Shown: in pieces, positions 26,230 to 38,095 of the stretch
Numbering within the stretch: position 1 is the stretch's first letter
Layout of the letters: the number at the start of each line of letters is the position of its first letter
Assembly: GCA_009760855.2 (NCBI GenBank)
Contig: WPIO01000200.1
Coordinates: 312,001 to 376,000, forward strand
Length of the DNA: 64,000 nucleotides
Direction: 5' to 3'
DNA from: Cristatella mucedo
Lineage: Eukaryota > Bryozoa > Phylactolaemata > Cristatellidae
The notes under the pieces: generated by a model
Database searches by the model: none
What the model was told of the DNA's origin: nothing
What the model saw: the letters and a program-made list of their open reading frames with translations, nothing else
Program-made: the position numbers and the translations under genes

Positions 26230-27700
26230 ATTTATTAATTTTTTATTCATTTAGTATTAGTTGCATGTAATCACAGTAAATGTATGGTTGGTTAAGGTAC
26301 GAACTATAGAATATGAAAGAAATGGAAGTAAATATATTCATTTCTTTAGTTTTAATGAATTGGATTCAGAGACCAACACCGAGAGTAGGGAAACCTTTCA
26401 AATCTTTCACTAAATGTGAGCTGATCTAAATGGAATACATTAATAAGTCAGCCTCACGCATTTATATTAAGAGTAATTCTCTGCTTCCGACTCAAATTTT
26501 GTTTTAGGCTTTTTCTCAAGCTTAAAGGACACAGTTTGGAAAATCAAGTAATTTTGTTTCGAAATGTTAAGTAATACTAATATTATCAGGATGCATAGAT
26601 TATTTATAGGTAGACCTATCAATAACTATGAATTAGAGAGAGTAGTGATGACCGTTCAAATTGCAAGTACCATTTTTCAAAGCTTCTTTGTTCCATTATA
26701 ACATGGCGTGCTAGGCTTTGCATTATCGTTAGACTCTTTTGCTATCGTCGCAGTGTTGCAAGCTTGCTATGTTAATTATGTCAGCGTATGTTTGACTGCA
26801 TGATAGGGATGCATGCTGGCGATGCCTTGCGTGCTTGTTTGCCAAAAATGCTAGCTTATTGGCTCTATTCTGGCAACAATCAAAGAATCCCAGAGTAAGG
26901 TTATCGTCCCAGGTCGTGCTCGTTTAACTGTAGTACCAATACAGTTTGACATCGGGAGTTCGTAGGTAGCAGAGGTCACATGCCACGCATCACTAGTTTC
27001 AGAAGAAGAATATTGATAATGATGGGTTCAGTTGGTTGAGGATTTAGTGGTCTGTCACTGGTCACTTTTGCCGATTATAATTATAATAGAGGCGGTATAC
27101 TGAATGATAGATCTCAAACATTGATCATATGAGACGAAAGGGGACAGATTTTCATTAATATACACAGGTACTAGAATTCAAAGCCAGCCTTCTGATTGAT
27201 AGTCACAGCAGTTTCTTTAAGATTTGTAACATCAGACCATTCAGAAATTAAGTTTGGTCAAATATCTCTAGTATATTAAGCAATTGAATAATTAAAAAAA
27301 TATTTGTGATGCATGATTAGATTAATAATCTAGAAATGTGAAATATGTCGATGGCTTGGGTTAAGAACATAAAGTTAGAGAAACAATTATAGCTTTTCCT
27401 CAGCCCAAGGGAACTTTGAATTTTTTAACGAGTTGGCGGGCTTCCTTGTGCAAAATGTAATTCATATTTAAAATCAGAGTTATTACAACCCGTTACGCTC
27501 GAGTGCGTTTTTGCGCATTATAATGCAGTCCTAGGCATGATCCTTACTTTAGTTTGCTGCATATCAGAGCATGTCATGATACTGCATTGAGATGAGCTCA
27601 GGTATGAAGACTCATGAATTCACTTAAAGAACACAGCGTTTAAATGACCCGATTGGGGATACATTACGCGCCAGAATTAATTTTAATAAAAACGGAATAC
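26230..27700. other. AT-rich DNA without recognised content
   Basis: No open frame of length, no exon pair and no transposon similarity recognised. Confidence 0.4.
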
Positions 27701-27707
27701 AAATAAA

Positions 27708-28260
27708 TTTGCATAGCTCCCTCAGAGAACTAAATACTTCTCTAGGCACTTTACAAATGCTGCATACAAAGCATTACCAAATGTTTGGTGGTAACATCCT
27801 AAAGCGGCTGGTTTAGTGTAAGTAGGTACATGCACACGAAGGGCGAATCACAAAGACCCACCAAGAGCTTTAATTAAAAGGTGCATGTTAAGCTTGCTTT
27901 CATGTCAGGGGACCTTGTGACGTTGGTTGGTCGGAAGCTCGAATCTTAGCGAGCATTGAAACTAAAGGCATAGTCTCCGAGACGATTTTAAGATTCGTTT
28001 CTAGTTATGGCTAAACTATTTGAGTCAGAATAGCTAGTTGTACAATTCTTTGCCAGGTAGGAGAGTAGTTCTGATAGCTGGTCTGTTGGCAGAGAATAAA
28101 GGGACTTAAATGTAAGTGACAGAACCTTGAAATCAGCCAGTTCAGGTATGCCAGAAGTGACGTGATACGGCAATTGCAAAGCTCGGGGCAGATAAGCATA
28201 GGTGCAGAGTTTTGCACCAACAATAAGTGCCTGATTTTACAGGCCGGTAGTATAAAACGG
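27708..28260 (-). mobile_element. LINE family A, C-terminal fragment and 3' tail
   Basis: On the minus strand the tail is CTCCCTCAGAGAACTAAATA at 27718 onward, with CTCTAGGCACTTTACAAATG. The coding remnant gives ADFKVLSLTFKSLYSLPTDQLSELL and QNSAPMLICPELCNCRI in different frames. Its 5' end falls near 28260. Distinctly more diverged than the copies at 14.2 and 62.0 kb. Confidence 0.7.
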
Positions 28261-28264
28261 TGCA

Positions 28265-29850
28265 AAGTTAAAGCACGGCCATTTATCGTAATGGGAGAAG
28301 CTGTACCTCTGGAAGAGCACCTGTCGAGAGGAGCCACGGCTTTCCTGCTGCACCATTGTGGTTTGCTTCAATGTACTTGCATGTAAATGTTATGGGCGGA
28401 GATTCGAAAATCACTTTCCTATTTAATATAACTCAGAGGACGGTAATTGGTGTGAGAATATTTTCTCAGGATACGGCTTTCGCTACAATCAAGACAACTC
28501 GCCTCATAGCGTTTTCTTGTACGTGACAAAAGTGTATTCAGCCCATAAAAGCTTTTGACCCAACTTGTAAGTATATTAGACCTGAAAACTTATGCGGAAT
28601 AAAAAATAAACATTCATATTTAGCTGCAACTTCTAAATTAATTGTCAGAAGCTCAATGGCAATATTTTCTGGCTTAAGAATTTTCCAGGGCGAATTTGGG
28701 AACCCCACCACAAAGACCACTCTTCAAATTGCGCTTTTAGTTGGATAAGTGTCCTAACTAGAACTTTAGTTAGCCATTTTTTTGCACGTGGCAGTCACAA
28801 TTGTAGTAGTCGCATGGTTTCAAAGCCGTAACTAGATCTTCAGCGACTGACTTAAGAAAGACACGTGCTTCCATGTCGTTAGGTATAATTGGAGCTGACG
28901 AATAGTGCACCGAGGATTTTCGTTCATTTCAAATTCTGCAGTCGAATTGAACGTATCCACAATTGATAGCACCACTGAAGAGTCAGAGAGCAGCATCGAG
29001 ATTTGCTTGGAATATGTTTGTAAGTACAAGCATGTCTAACTGATTCTGAAGCTTTTACTGCTGTTAATTGTGTTGGTGACTAGCTGGATCAGCTTGGACT
29101 AGTCGGCTGACATGCAGCAGTAGCAGATACTGCCTTACTTGAATGATATCGCAGCTTTGATATATTAGCTGAAATGGCGGTGGCAGCTGTCTCAACTAAA
29201 CGAGATCGCACCTTTCACTTTCTTATTAACACTTTCAGGTGGAGTAAACATGTTTCATCGCTGAACCTTTATTGTGGCGTATTCTGCCATACTCAGGGAT
29301 AAAATGGCATTATCTATGACTGTGATAGAGCGATCAGCACACCAGAGCACATCAAAGTGGAAAAACGAAACATGTTCAGTTGCAAGAACTTTCATGCAAG
29401 CTCCCGTATATATTTTTATCCACAACAGTGACGAACCAAAATGCTACTAAAATGTAAAGCTATTACACCTTTTTTCGGTTTGGTTCTCCAGATGTACATC
29501 TTTTAACACATTTTTGTACTAATAGACTTTCCATGTACATTCAAGCTTTTTCAGCTGTTGGTTTTCCTTCGTTACCGAAGTATGGTCAATCACATGTGCA
29601 GGCTAAGAGATCGGGATGCCTGGTTATATGCTAAAGCCAGTAATTCTTTTCATTTTTCATCTGCTCATTCAGTTAGCTCCCGTAAATGTTATTCCTCGAG
29701 AAAAGAAGAGCATTACTATGCACGTTGACTGAAATTAAACTGCATCATGTCACCCTTGATTCAGTTAGCCCTTAAATACAAACAAGGATAGGATGTCAGA
29801 ATTACAGATTACTAGCTGGACTCTCGCTCCTGATGCTCGGACGGAGGTAA
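28265..29850. other. DNA without recognised content
   Basis: No family similarity. Short minus-strand open frames at 28538-28720 and 28832-29029 show nothing recognisable. Confidence 0.4.
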
Positions 29851-29854
29851 TAAT

Positions 29855-30170
29855 ACTAATAATAATAATAATGCACTTGATGAATAGCCCTCAGAGAGCC
29901 CAATTTCTTTCTAGGCGCTTTACATATGCTGCACAGGGAAATGCAATTGAATGGTGAGTAATATCATGCTTGATAACAACATGAATACCATGGTTAAGGG
30001 TGACATGCACAGGGTCAGCATGCGAATGTGGTTAGTTGCAGTATGCACAGTGTCAGCATGCATAAGCAAATAAAGAACGAATCACAGGGGCCCACTAAAT
30101 GCTGTCCTAAATAGGTGTGTTTTAGGGTTCTTTTTAAATGTGGTCAAGTCAGGGGATGTTCTGAGGTGGC
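29855..30170 (-). mobile_element. LINE family A, 3' tail fragment
   Basis: The minus-strand tail begins with a run of AATAAT units followed by GCACTTGATGAATAGCCCTC and CTTTCTAGGCGCTTTACA. The 3' UTR includes ATGCACAGGGTCAGCATGCG. Similarity ends inside the ATGTGGTCAAGTCAGGGGAT block at about 30150, where another sequence (GAGGTGGC repeated at 30162, 30178 and 30191) starts. It is among the younger-looking tails. Confidence 0.75.
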
Positions 30171-30174
30171 TCAT

Positions 30175-31475
30175 GGTGAGGTGTTCCGAGGTGGCACATG
30201 TATCTTCAAAATGGCTCAATAAAAGTGGAAAAGCAGTGCACTTACGATTTCACTGTCACAGAGATAGTGTTAAGCTACTCCTACAAGTGGCCATTACTAA
30301 TTGTCTTGTTGTCAGAGTTTTGAATTTGACTTGCCGTCAGTAAGTGAAACTGTGAGTAACGTAAAACTGCTTAGCTTTCCAGTATTTTTAAGAACCAATT
30401 CCAGATATAGAAATAAAATAAGTATTTCATTTATCGAGTAATGCTTTATGCACCACCGTAGTACTTACGACGCATTTAGTTCCTAAAGTCGTAATTTAGG
30501 AGCCCCGACTAATGCCACAAAAAGGTCATAATCCCAAGGTCAATGGCAGATGCAAGGGATTCACACGATGTCCCTCCATTACACTACCAAGCTATAGCAA
30601 TTTAACGGGCGCGTAAAAATGCAGAGTTTCATTAATTGTACTACTATGCACGTCTCTTACTCATAGAAATCTACCTATAATTCATGGATGCATAGATTGC
30701 AGCCATTTAAAAACTTCGCTCGCTTTAGGCATATCCATTCCGTCTATTCGTACTGAAACTATTCACTCCAGATATATGCTCTATGACTAAATACAGAAGT
30801 TTCTCATGAAGACGGAGAGACCACTTAAGTACAAACTGCAATGCAGCTTAGTTCAGGTGATGCGATTACTCTACAACAAAATTAATAGTCCTGTTGTTCG
30901 CGTTCGGCGATAATGCACATAAGAGCTGGTGATAATGTGAAACACGAAGCTAGCCGTTCCATTGTAGACTCGGGTGTTACAGGTTTTAGGGCTAGTGAAT
31001 TTCGCTGAATATATTTGATACTTCACATGTGTTTTATACCTAGTGCAAGTTAGTGTTAAAATCGTTGACTTTGTTGCAGCTCAGCCTTGGTGGGCATCAG
31101 CCGAATGTAGTGATGCAATAACCAGAACTTTATTGAAACACAATTCTGATTGATGCCTCCCATCGGACAAGCTCAGATGAGCAGAAGTTCGGAAGGAAAA
31201 CTGGATCTAAATATCGGTTCAAGTGATCGTCTTTCCTACCACTGTCGAGTGAAGTAAAATAGCAGCCAGATAATTGAAAACTATCATTTATTTACCGGAA
31301 TGAAGAGTCAACAATACCACTGCCACTACTGATTGCACTCAAAAATAAAGGATTGCCCGCTATATGACTCAATTCCTGGATCGTGAAGTGGAAGCACCTT
31401 ACTTATTAGCTCTGAAATAGTAGTGTTGTTTTCTATCTGCCTTACGCTTGGCAGTGAAGCATTTCTTTAACCTCC
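30175..31475. other. DNA without recognised content
   Basis: Apart from a short GAGGTGGC/GAGGTG repetition at 30160-30195, nothing was recognised in this stretch. Confidence 0.4.
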
Positions 31476-31479
31476 TCCC

Positions 31480-31549
31480 TCCTCTCTCTCTCTCTCTCTC
31501 CCTCTCTCTCTCCCTCTCTCTCTCCCTCTCTCTCTTTCTCTCTCTCTCA
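31480..31549. repeat. (CT)n microsatellite with periodic CCC interruptions
   Basis: The CT run is interrupted at nearly regular 14-bp spacing by CCC in the form TCTCTCTCCCTC, so the unit is expanding at the 14-bp level as well as the dinucleotide level. Confidence 0.9.
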
Positions 31550-31554
31550 GATTG

Positions 31555-32585
31555 CACTGAATGCAAAATCTGTGCAAGATTGTAATGCAGTGTAATTACA
31601 AGTCAGTAGTCGCAAATAAACGCCACTATTTTTTCCAAATCAACTTTGACTTGTAGATACAGCAGCACCCTCTGAGAAGGAACAATTATGTCTGAATCCT
31701 GCTAAGCGACCACATGCAAATCAATCTTCAGCAATGCTGCCACATATGCAGTGTAGTTAGAACATACAATTCGATTTCAGCATATGCCTGCATCATATGT
31801 GCAATTGTCAAAATAAATCTTTCACTGAGGAGTATATTTTTTGGTTGAAGTCACTGAAATTTGCTTAAAGGCTCACCTGACCTGAAGAAGCTGCTCAACG
31901 TAACCGCCACTACAAGAAACTCCCAATCTTATTGGATTCATTGTAAGTAGGCTGAAATAGACTGAGAGGGACGGAGTTTTCTTTCTGCAGCTAGACTTAC
32001 ATTATATAGGTCTGTGCTTGAATCAGGTCTGATCAACGTTACCAGCCGAGCTGAGGAATTATTCCCTTCAATGCAACGGTGGAATAAACCATTATGAAGA
32101 GTTCAAGCCCATGGTGGGTTGGTTTTTCGCATGTGGGTACACGTGCTTAGAATTCACATCTCGGATTGCTTGGTCAACTCTTGCTGTAGGCAATGCTTGC
32201 AAACTGAGTGACACCGGCTGCTTTTTATAGAGCTACACAAATAAGTTTGTTTATTTTTTAAGCTTTAAACTTTTAAAGACTCATAACCGATAATCCGGCT
32301 CAGTGTTTGAAAAAAGCAAAAGTCGTCAGCTTAAGAGCAAGAAAAAGCAAAGATGCTTTTACTACCGTGTGATGGCTTCTACCAGTTCTAGTTTTATTAC
32401 TCAATAGAAATGTCCACATCGGGATTAACGGGTACTGGGTTTGAGCTGCTACTGCACTACAGTCATATATCACTTTCATTGGCACGTTACTTATTGACGC
32501 AAAGTATATATATATACAAATAATATGCATATATATATATATAAAGCTTAAAATATATACAATAATATATATACATGTATATATA
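31555..32585. other. DNA without recognised gene; TA-rich right end
   Basis: No gene recognised. From about 32500 to 32585 the sequence is interrupted (TA)n that leads into the 3' tail of the next LINE A copy. Confidence 0.4.
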
Positions 32586-32589
32586 GTGA

Positions 32590-33420
32590 TAATGATAATA
32601 ATGCACTTGATACAGTGCCCTCAGAGAACTCAATCTCTTTCTAGGCATTGTACATTTACTGCAAAGGAAGCACGATCGAACGGTTAGAGGTAGCTTGCTA
32701 AATAAACAACAAAACTAACATGGTTAAGGGTGACATGCACAGGGTCACCATGCACGTGCTGTGAGTGGCAGCATGCACAGTATCAGAGCCATAGGCGCAT
32801 CAAGGACGAATCACAGGGGCCTACTAAATTCAGGGATAAATAAACGAATAAGTGCGTTTTTAATTTCTTTTAAAATGTGCCTAAGTCAGAGGATGTCGTG
32901 ACGGAAGTCGGGAGTGAGTTCCAGGCTTTGGGAGCATAGGCACTCAAGTCATAGTCTCTAAGGATATGAGGTTTGCAGAAGTATTGGTAAACTTTTAGAT
33001 TCCAAAAAGCGGGTGGAACGATGCTTAGACTAGTGTGGTAGTATATCCGATTAGTTTACAAGAGCCAAACAATGAAAAGACCTAAGATTGAGCGACAAAA
33101 TCTTGAAGTCGATCCGTTGCTTGACTGGTAGCCAGTGCAGGTCGGAAAGTAGTGATGTGATGTGGCAACTGCTATGCTTACGACAGACAAGCCTAGCTGC
33201 AGAGTTTTCCACCAGGTGTAAGCGCCTGATTGCTCAGGCAGAAAAACCAGCAAACAGTGAGTTACAGGAGTCAAGACGGGATGTCACTAATGCGCGGACA
33301 AACTAAGATGTGGCATCCCTGTTTTAACAAGCTCGAATTTTAGAAATTTAAGGAAGCAGCAAGTAGGCAGACTTGACTGTGAAGCTGCGGTCGTCTAATG
33401 AAAGGTCACCTTGGAGCATG
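32590..33420 (-). mobile_element. LINE family A, C-terminal half and 3' tail
   Basis: On the minus strand: tail (GATAATGATAATAATGCACT at 32588), TGCCCTCAGAGAACTCAATC, then the 3' UTR. Decayed coding sequence follows, with translations TGYQSSNGST and LCRSILGLFI in one frame and LHWLPVKQRID read through a shifted frame near 33110-33140. The 5' end is near 33420 (AGGTCACCTTGGA, opposite the FQSDLSLDDH segment). The copy shares AAACAACAA and AGCACGATCGAA with the fragment at 2.9 kb, which suggests a subfamily. Confidence 0.8.
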
Positions 33421-33487
33421 ACATGTATCTATCTGTATGTATGATATTTATTGAGAAGATATGAAAATGTAATTTCTTTTCTTGCTA

Positions 33488-33489
<2 letters not shown>

Positions 33490-33578
<89 letters not shown>
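33490..33578. repeat. (CT)n microsatellite
   Basis: About 88 bp of pure CT. Open frames through it on both strands are artefacts of the repeat. Confidence 0.97.
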
Positions 33579-33580
<2 letters not shown>

Positions 33581-33846
33581 GTTCAGTCCATTAGCTTTCA
33601 GACTTTGCCTGAACTTCCCCATAAAGTGCACACACTGCTCCAAGTTTATCATCCCAGGACGAGTTTCTTTGATGGAATGCCTTGACAAGGTTGTACATTT
33701 TTTTTGTTATATACCTCGAATTATTTATTTGGAACCATTTGAGACAGCAGCTAACCATGCATTTAAGCACTACTCACCCACTCCAATGGCTATCTCTCCA
33801 AATGTGCCCAGCATTAACTATTCATCCTTTCAACTTCCTGTCTCAT

Positions 33847-33895
<49 letters not shown>

Positions 33896-33896
33896 C
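33847..33896. repeat. Compound (CT)n-(TA)n microsatellite with CT-rich right flank
   Basis: (CT)12 is followed directly by (TA)12. To about 34005 the right flank is CT-rich with CTGTCTGTCTCTCTGTC words. Confidence 0.93.
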
Positions 33897-34289
33897 TCCC
33901 ACCCTCCCTCTCTCTTTCTCTTGCTCTTTCTTACTGTCTGTCTCTCTGCCTGTCTGTCTCTCTGTCTCCCTCCGTCTCTGTTTGTCTCTCTCGTTATCTC
34001 TTCCTGTTGATTTCTCAGTCCAGCCGACACTTTCACCTATTTGCAGTAATTGAGCTAAGAGAAGTTTTTCTTTCAACTAAACTTCCCACCCATTTCATTT
34101 GTCAACGAAGATCCATCACCTTCTGAAACATTTTCCAGTCACCCTCGTACATAATCACGATATGTTTGTCCTCTTCCATCTAAGCACGATTTTCAATTAA
34201 AGTTCACAACAAACATTATCGGCTCTGACTCACTGAAATTACATTTGTTTTGCTAATCTCTTTATTATTGTAATTCAAAAGCACATTGC

Positions 34290-35100
34290 TTATCGTATTA
34301 ATTGGCCGCAAGGCAGTGCAAGTCCCGGGTTGGTGTGGGTGGCAGTCACCGTATAAAAAAGGGATCGTTACGGATGTGGATGGCTGTGTAGGGCAATGCT
34401 TCTTTGTGCAGAGCCCCTTCGACGACTCAAGAGTTCAGCCGGAAGCCGGCGTGGTGTTCTTAGCCTTCCTCGACCTGCTGAACGCCTTCTGCAGCATCTT
34501 GTGCGTCTTCCTTCTCTAAGTGATTCGGCATGCCGGAGTGCACGAGTGCTTCTGTAGATATTTTGAGCGCCTCCATGTACTCTCGCTCATGAAGCTGCAA
34601 GGTGCAACGAGAAGCTGGCGGCAGTTTCCGTCGACTATAGGCGTCTGGCAGGGCCACCATTTATTACCAATCCTCTTTGATCTGGTGACAGAACCGGTCA
34701 CCAGTCTGCATGGCAGCATTCAGGTGTCCAGCGTCTAGCTTATTGAAACCTTTCTTGTCCGTCTGAACCCAAGCATATTACCTCGCCTTGTTCTCAAGCA
34801 CACCGTCAGGTATGCAGGCCCTCTTTTTCGAAACAGAAGGAGCCGTGTCAAAGCTGCTCATGCAGCTCAGTCTCGCTAAGTGGTGTGTGTGTGTTCGCCT
34901 ATAAGAATGTGGAGGCCGTACTTGCCTCAATCACCCTGGACGGTCGGCAGACCCTCGACCTGCCGGAGAACGAGTCCGTGGCATAACTCGGAGCCCAGCA
35001 AGGGTATTAGGTAGCCTAGGACTGCACTAGATCAGGCATCAGCACTTCATCTGGCAGGGACATTAACAGGCTGCAAGCCAGCTTTCACACCCCATGACAA
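34290..35100 (+). mobile_element. R2/NeSL-like non-LTR reverse transcriptase relic
   Basis: Frames in this stretch follow the order of an R2/NeSL-clade reverse transcriptase. At about 34350-34480 comes KKGIVTDVDGCVGQCFFVQS, then FLAFLDLLNAFCSI, the equivalent of the block with the first catalytic Asp (LDL-x-NAF). After a stop and frame change 34520-34735 reads HAGVHECFCRYF, then GVWQGHHLLPILFDLVTEPV, the GV-x-QG-x-PLSP-x-LFNLV block. A later piece near 34950-35010 reads LDLPENESVA and LGAQQGY, resembling the YLG-x-x-x-G end of the fingers-palm region. The catalytic Y-x-D-D segment was not found intact. Family B and A LINEs belong to a different clade. The assignment is by motif order only. 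Confidence 0.55.
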
Positions 35101-35249
35101 AGCCTGATTCCTTGCGAAATGCGGCTTGTGCCATTAGGCTGCCCAGCAGTCGAAAAGACTCTGATGGAGGTGCGTAAGGTTGAATGCTGTGTGTTTCACT
35201 TCCTGTCGGTGAAATTCTAGTTCTAAGCCACTATGCTAGCAGCCTAGGC

Positions 35250-36330
35250 TTGGTTCGTTTAGAGAAGAACGAGCACCTCCGTAATACGCATTGCCCATGC
35301 CTGTTAAATGCTGTGCCTCGCCCTATAATGACAAGACCATCAGGAGCCTCAAATGTACTTCAAACGCCAGAGGCAGCAGGAGTTGCGGCAGATGGAAGTT
35401 GGGCAGCATTTTTAATTCCAGTGTCTAAAATGAGACTAGTGGTACCTTGTATCGCATCAAAAGAAAGTATTGAAAGAGGTCTTGCAAATATATCTAGAGA
35501 TCGCACAATGAAAATTCAAATTGATAACAGGGTTAGACGATATTTAAATACGACTCTTGATAGCTTTAACCACTGATTAAAGTACACTATAACATTCTCT
35601 GTTCAAAATACTATTGATAAAGTTCGGTGGTTAATTTTGGCTGCGAAAACTTTTGGAAAATATATAGATTACACTGGTAATCCTTGTAATATAACTACTG
35701 CAATATTTAGAATGTAGTTGTACTTGCTAATGGCTCAAAACAAGGTCCAGCTGTTGCTAAAAGTAGTTATCCTAAGAATGGAAAGTGTTCAAAAGAGTAT
35801 TTAGACTTCACTCAACTTAGAAAACAATATATTGCATTTAATGAAATTACAGAACCGGTTGGTGTCACTTATGCTGAATGGATATCATTGCATCCAATTC
35901 ATGTGATTTACTTACAATACAATGATGAACCTTTAATAGTTGATTCCAAACTTGATGTAACAATTAAATTCAATGACCTAATCCTTCCAGCTGTTGCTGC
36001 TGTTCCTTGCATTGGCTATTGGCTGTTGCTGCTGTTTCTGCTACAAAGATTATTGATCATTACTCAACTATCTGTAAGCACACAGCTGAAGTAACTTCCA
36101 AAGGTAATAGATCACAATTTATTTGCATGAAAAAAACAATTTCTTATGGTGGAACTGAAATTTAATAAAATGTTAGCGAGTCTGTAAGGAAAAAACTTGA
36201 TTTTGTACACGGATCTGATGAGTGGAAAAAATTAGTGTGCCTAAACTTTGGTAGATCAGAAGTTTCTTCGGTGCTTGGTAATGAGATGGTATTTGGATAT
36301 TGCAGAAGTTGATATTTAAATAATGGCTAC
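35250..36330 (+). pseudogene. Polinton/adintovirus-like major capsid protein relic
   Basis: Pieces in different frames resemble the double-jelly-roll capsid-type protein carried by Polinton/Maverick and adintovirus-like elements of invertebrates. About 35400-35460 reads AAFLIPVSKMRLVVPCIAS. About 35610-35660 reads DKVRWLILAAKTFGKY, and 35770-35990, read through in one frame, gives QLRKQYIAFNEI, VTYAEWISLHPIHVIYLQY and VDSKLDVTIKFND. At least three stops or frame changes separate these, so it is a dead copy. An imperfect repetition of a GCTGTTGCTGCTGTT word at about 35990-36035 interrupts the reading. Base composition turns strongly AT-rich at about 35.4 kb compared with the region to the right of 37.8 kb. 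Certainty is moderate: the pattern was recognised by eye and no search was possible. Confidence 0.5.
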
Positions 36331-36349
36331 TAGAAAACTAAAAATTATA

Positions 36350-36760
36350 TTGCCAATAATTATAAAAGGAAGTTTCCACCAATGCTATTTGTTAAAGTAT
36401 TTGACCCTGTTGCGGATATGTTTTTAGAAATGAAACTCTATGTAAAACTTGAAAACACTATTGATTCATTTACTCACGATGGTGTTTATAGATATTCACC
36501 AAATGGTATAATTGATGGAGATACTTTAGTAGAAATAAAAAAATGTATGGAGCAGAAGTATTACTAAAGATTTGATGCCTAAAAATATCAAGCTTAATGT
36601 TTACTAGGTTTGCATGTTTTATGATTAAGTGAATGCTATTATTCTGAGTTGAAAACTTTTGTTCGTAGGTTAAAATGCGAAGAAGCTACACGTGATTTTA
36701 CAGCAGCTGGTAATAGGGTGCCAAGTTAATATTAGTTTGATATTCTATCAGAAGTCCAGC
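36350..36760 (+). pseudogene. Decayed open frames of the same AT-rich element
   Basis: The stretch 36382-36567 is open for 61 codons (FVKVFDPVADMFLEM and later DTLVEIKKCMEQKYY), and another piece near 36660-36720 reads RRLKCEEATRDFTAA. The pieces are in the same strand and have the same AT-rich composition as the capsid-like relic before them and the fibre-like frame after them, so they probably belong to one inserted element. I do not recognise the product. Confidence 0.35.
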
Positions 36761-36952
36761 TTTATCTATTGCTTAAAGAAGAAAAGTATTTCTTTATTAT
36801 TTAAGTTTGATATTGTAAGCAATAATGGCAGATTTAATAATAAAAAAGGAAAAGGATATGATATAAAGTATTACATTAAAAGATCTTTGATACAGATAAT
36901 ACAAGAAGAATATCTTGATTGATTTGCAAGAATAGTACCAACTTTAAAATAA

Positions 36953-37345
36953 GTGTTAGACAGATTGAAATTGTATGTTTCTGAATATATAGATGATCGC
37001 GAAGTAGATCTTAGTGCTTCCGTCACGAAACTAAATAGTTATCTATTGTCTGACCTTGATGCTAATGCAAATACAATGCTTAATCTAAGTGTTAATGTGA
37101 ACTCTTCCGACGCTGTGATAAAGAGCTATGCAGATTCTAATTTCACGGTAGCGGGTAATGGGTCAGTTGATTTCAAAGGCCAACCTGCTGGTAATCTTCA
37201 TCCTGTAGTTACTCCTACTGATGCTGTTAATGTTAGTAAGTTAAGCGATTATGTTAATAAATCTGGCGATACAATTACTGGTTTTCTGTCTTCAATATTT
37301 TTAAGTTTCAGAACCTATATACATAATTACGTTGTTAATAATTAA
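36953..37345 (+). CDS. Fibre-like open frame of the Polinton/adintovirus-like element
   Basis: A 130-codon open frame, the longest intact one in the AT-rich island. Its C-terminal part reads GQPAGNLHPVVTPTDAVNV and then YVNKSGDTITG. The pairing of a P-x-DAVNV-x-x-L block with a NKSGDTITG block is typical of short repeats in phage-type tail fibres and of fibre-like proteins in some Polinton-like and adintovirus-like elements. The N-terminal 30 residues are hydrophilic and may be helical. The first codon is not ATG (TTG at 36953), so the frame may be the remainder of a longer protein. The repeat normally occurs several times; here only one full unit is seen, so the frame is probably truncated at about 37300, where the sequence changes to FLSSIFLSFRTYI. 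Confidence 0.45.
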   Translation: MLDRLKLYVSEYIDDREVDLSASVTKLNSYLLSDLDANANTMLNLSVNVNSSDAVIKSYADSNFTVAGNGSVDFKGQPAGNLHPVVTPTDAVNVSKLSDYVNKSGDTITGFLSSIFLSFRTYIHNYVVNN

Positions 37346-37349
37346 GCAG

Positions 37350-37860
37350 AAATGATTAGTAGCTAATTCATGTTCTCTAAATATAATAAAACCTCTTTGT
37401 GTTTTGATATCGCATTTCCTTTCAATAAATACCTAGAAAGTAACCAACGAAGCTAAACAAGACCCAATAATTGTACTACTAGAAAATGATTCCGAAATAA
37501 TTTCTAGCATTTCCTTGACTTCACCTCCTGATTTTTCTAAGGATTAATTATAATTATTAATAACAGAAGGCTTACTTCCAAACTTACTCTCATAGATAGA
37601 AACCAATCTCTTAATAAGTTAATTGAAAGTTATACCCTCACGTCTTGAAAATCTGTTAATCTAAAGCATTTCCATATTCTATAAATATTTTTTAAATTAA
37701 CTTACCAAGTAACTTACTTTAAAAGAAATAACTATAGTACATGCAAAAAACTCACTAAGCTCGGTTGAATACGTCGAGTAGTATACGATTTCGACTCATG
37801 GCTGACTCACATTAATCTAAGACATTTTCAAATGAGGCCGAACCTCTGCAAAGCTGAATG
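37350..37860. other. AT-rich right flank of the viral-type relic
   Basis: No gene recognised. Composition stays AT-rich to about 37770 and then rises. No terminal inverted repeat could be paired by eye with the left side near 35.2 kb. Confidence 0.4.
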
Positions 37861-37904
37861 CAGAAAATGTCTTGCATGAGGGCGAGGCTGCTATGACTCA
37901 AAAT

Positions 37905-38095
37905 CACATACCACTATCCAAGATATCCACTCGCTCTCATTTCTTCTGGCTCACTCTCCCTCTTCTTCTCTGCTGGCGCTCTGGAGCTGCTTCCACGACT
38001 TTCTTCTACATCCGTAGGGAATGCTCGCTCTACAACACAGCCGTCGTTGACAGTACCACAGCTTGCTTGTGGGGGCACTTCATTCTTCGGCACTG
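37905..38095 (+). repeat. Outer direct repeat, left copy
   Basis: About 190 bp, including CTACATCCGT at 38006, an ACAGCCGTC block, and CTGGCGCTCTGGAGCTGCTT at 37972-37991. It is repeated in the same orientation at about 40625-40800. The pair encloses the LTR-like repeats. Confidence 0.7.

Noticed and set aside
31640-31760. Possible further LINE A tail (ACCCTCTGAGAAGGAACAAT)
   Set aside because: Only one short block resembles the tail; the GGCGCTTTACATTTGC block is not convincingly present.
33482-34076. Open frames of Ser-Leu or Arg-Glu repeats
   Set aside because: Simple-repeat artefacts of (CT)n and (TA)n, open on both strands.
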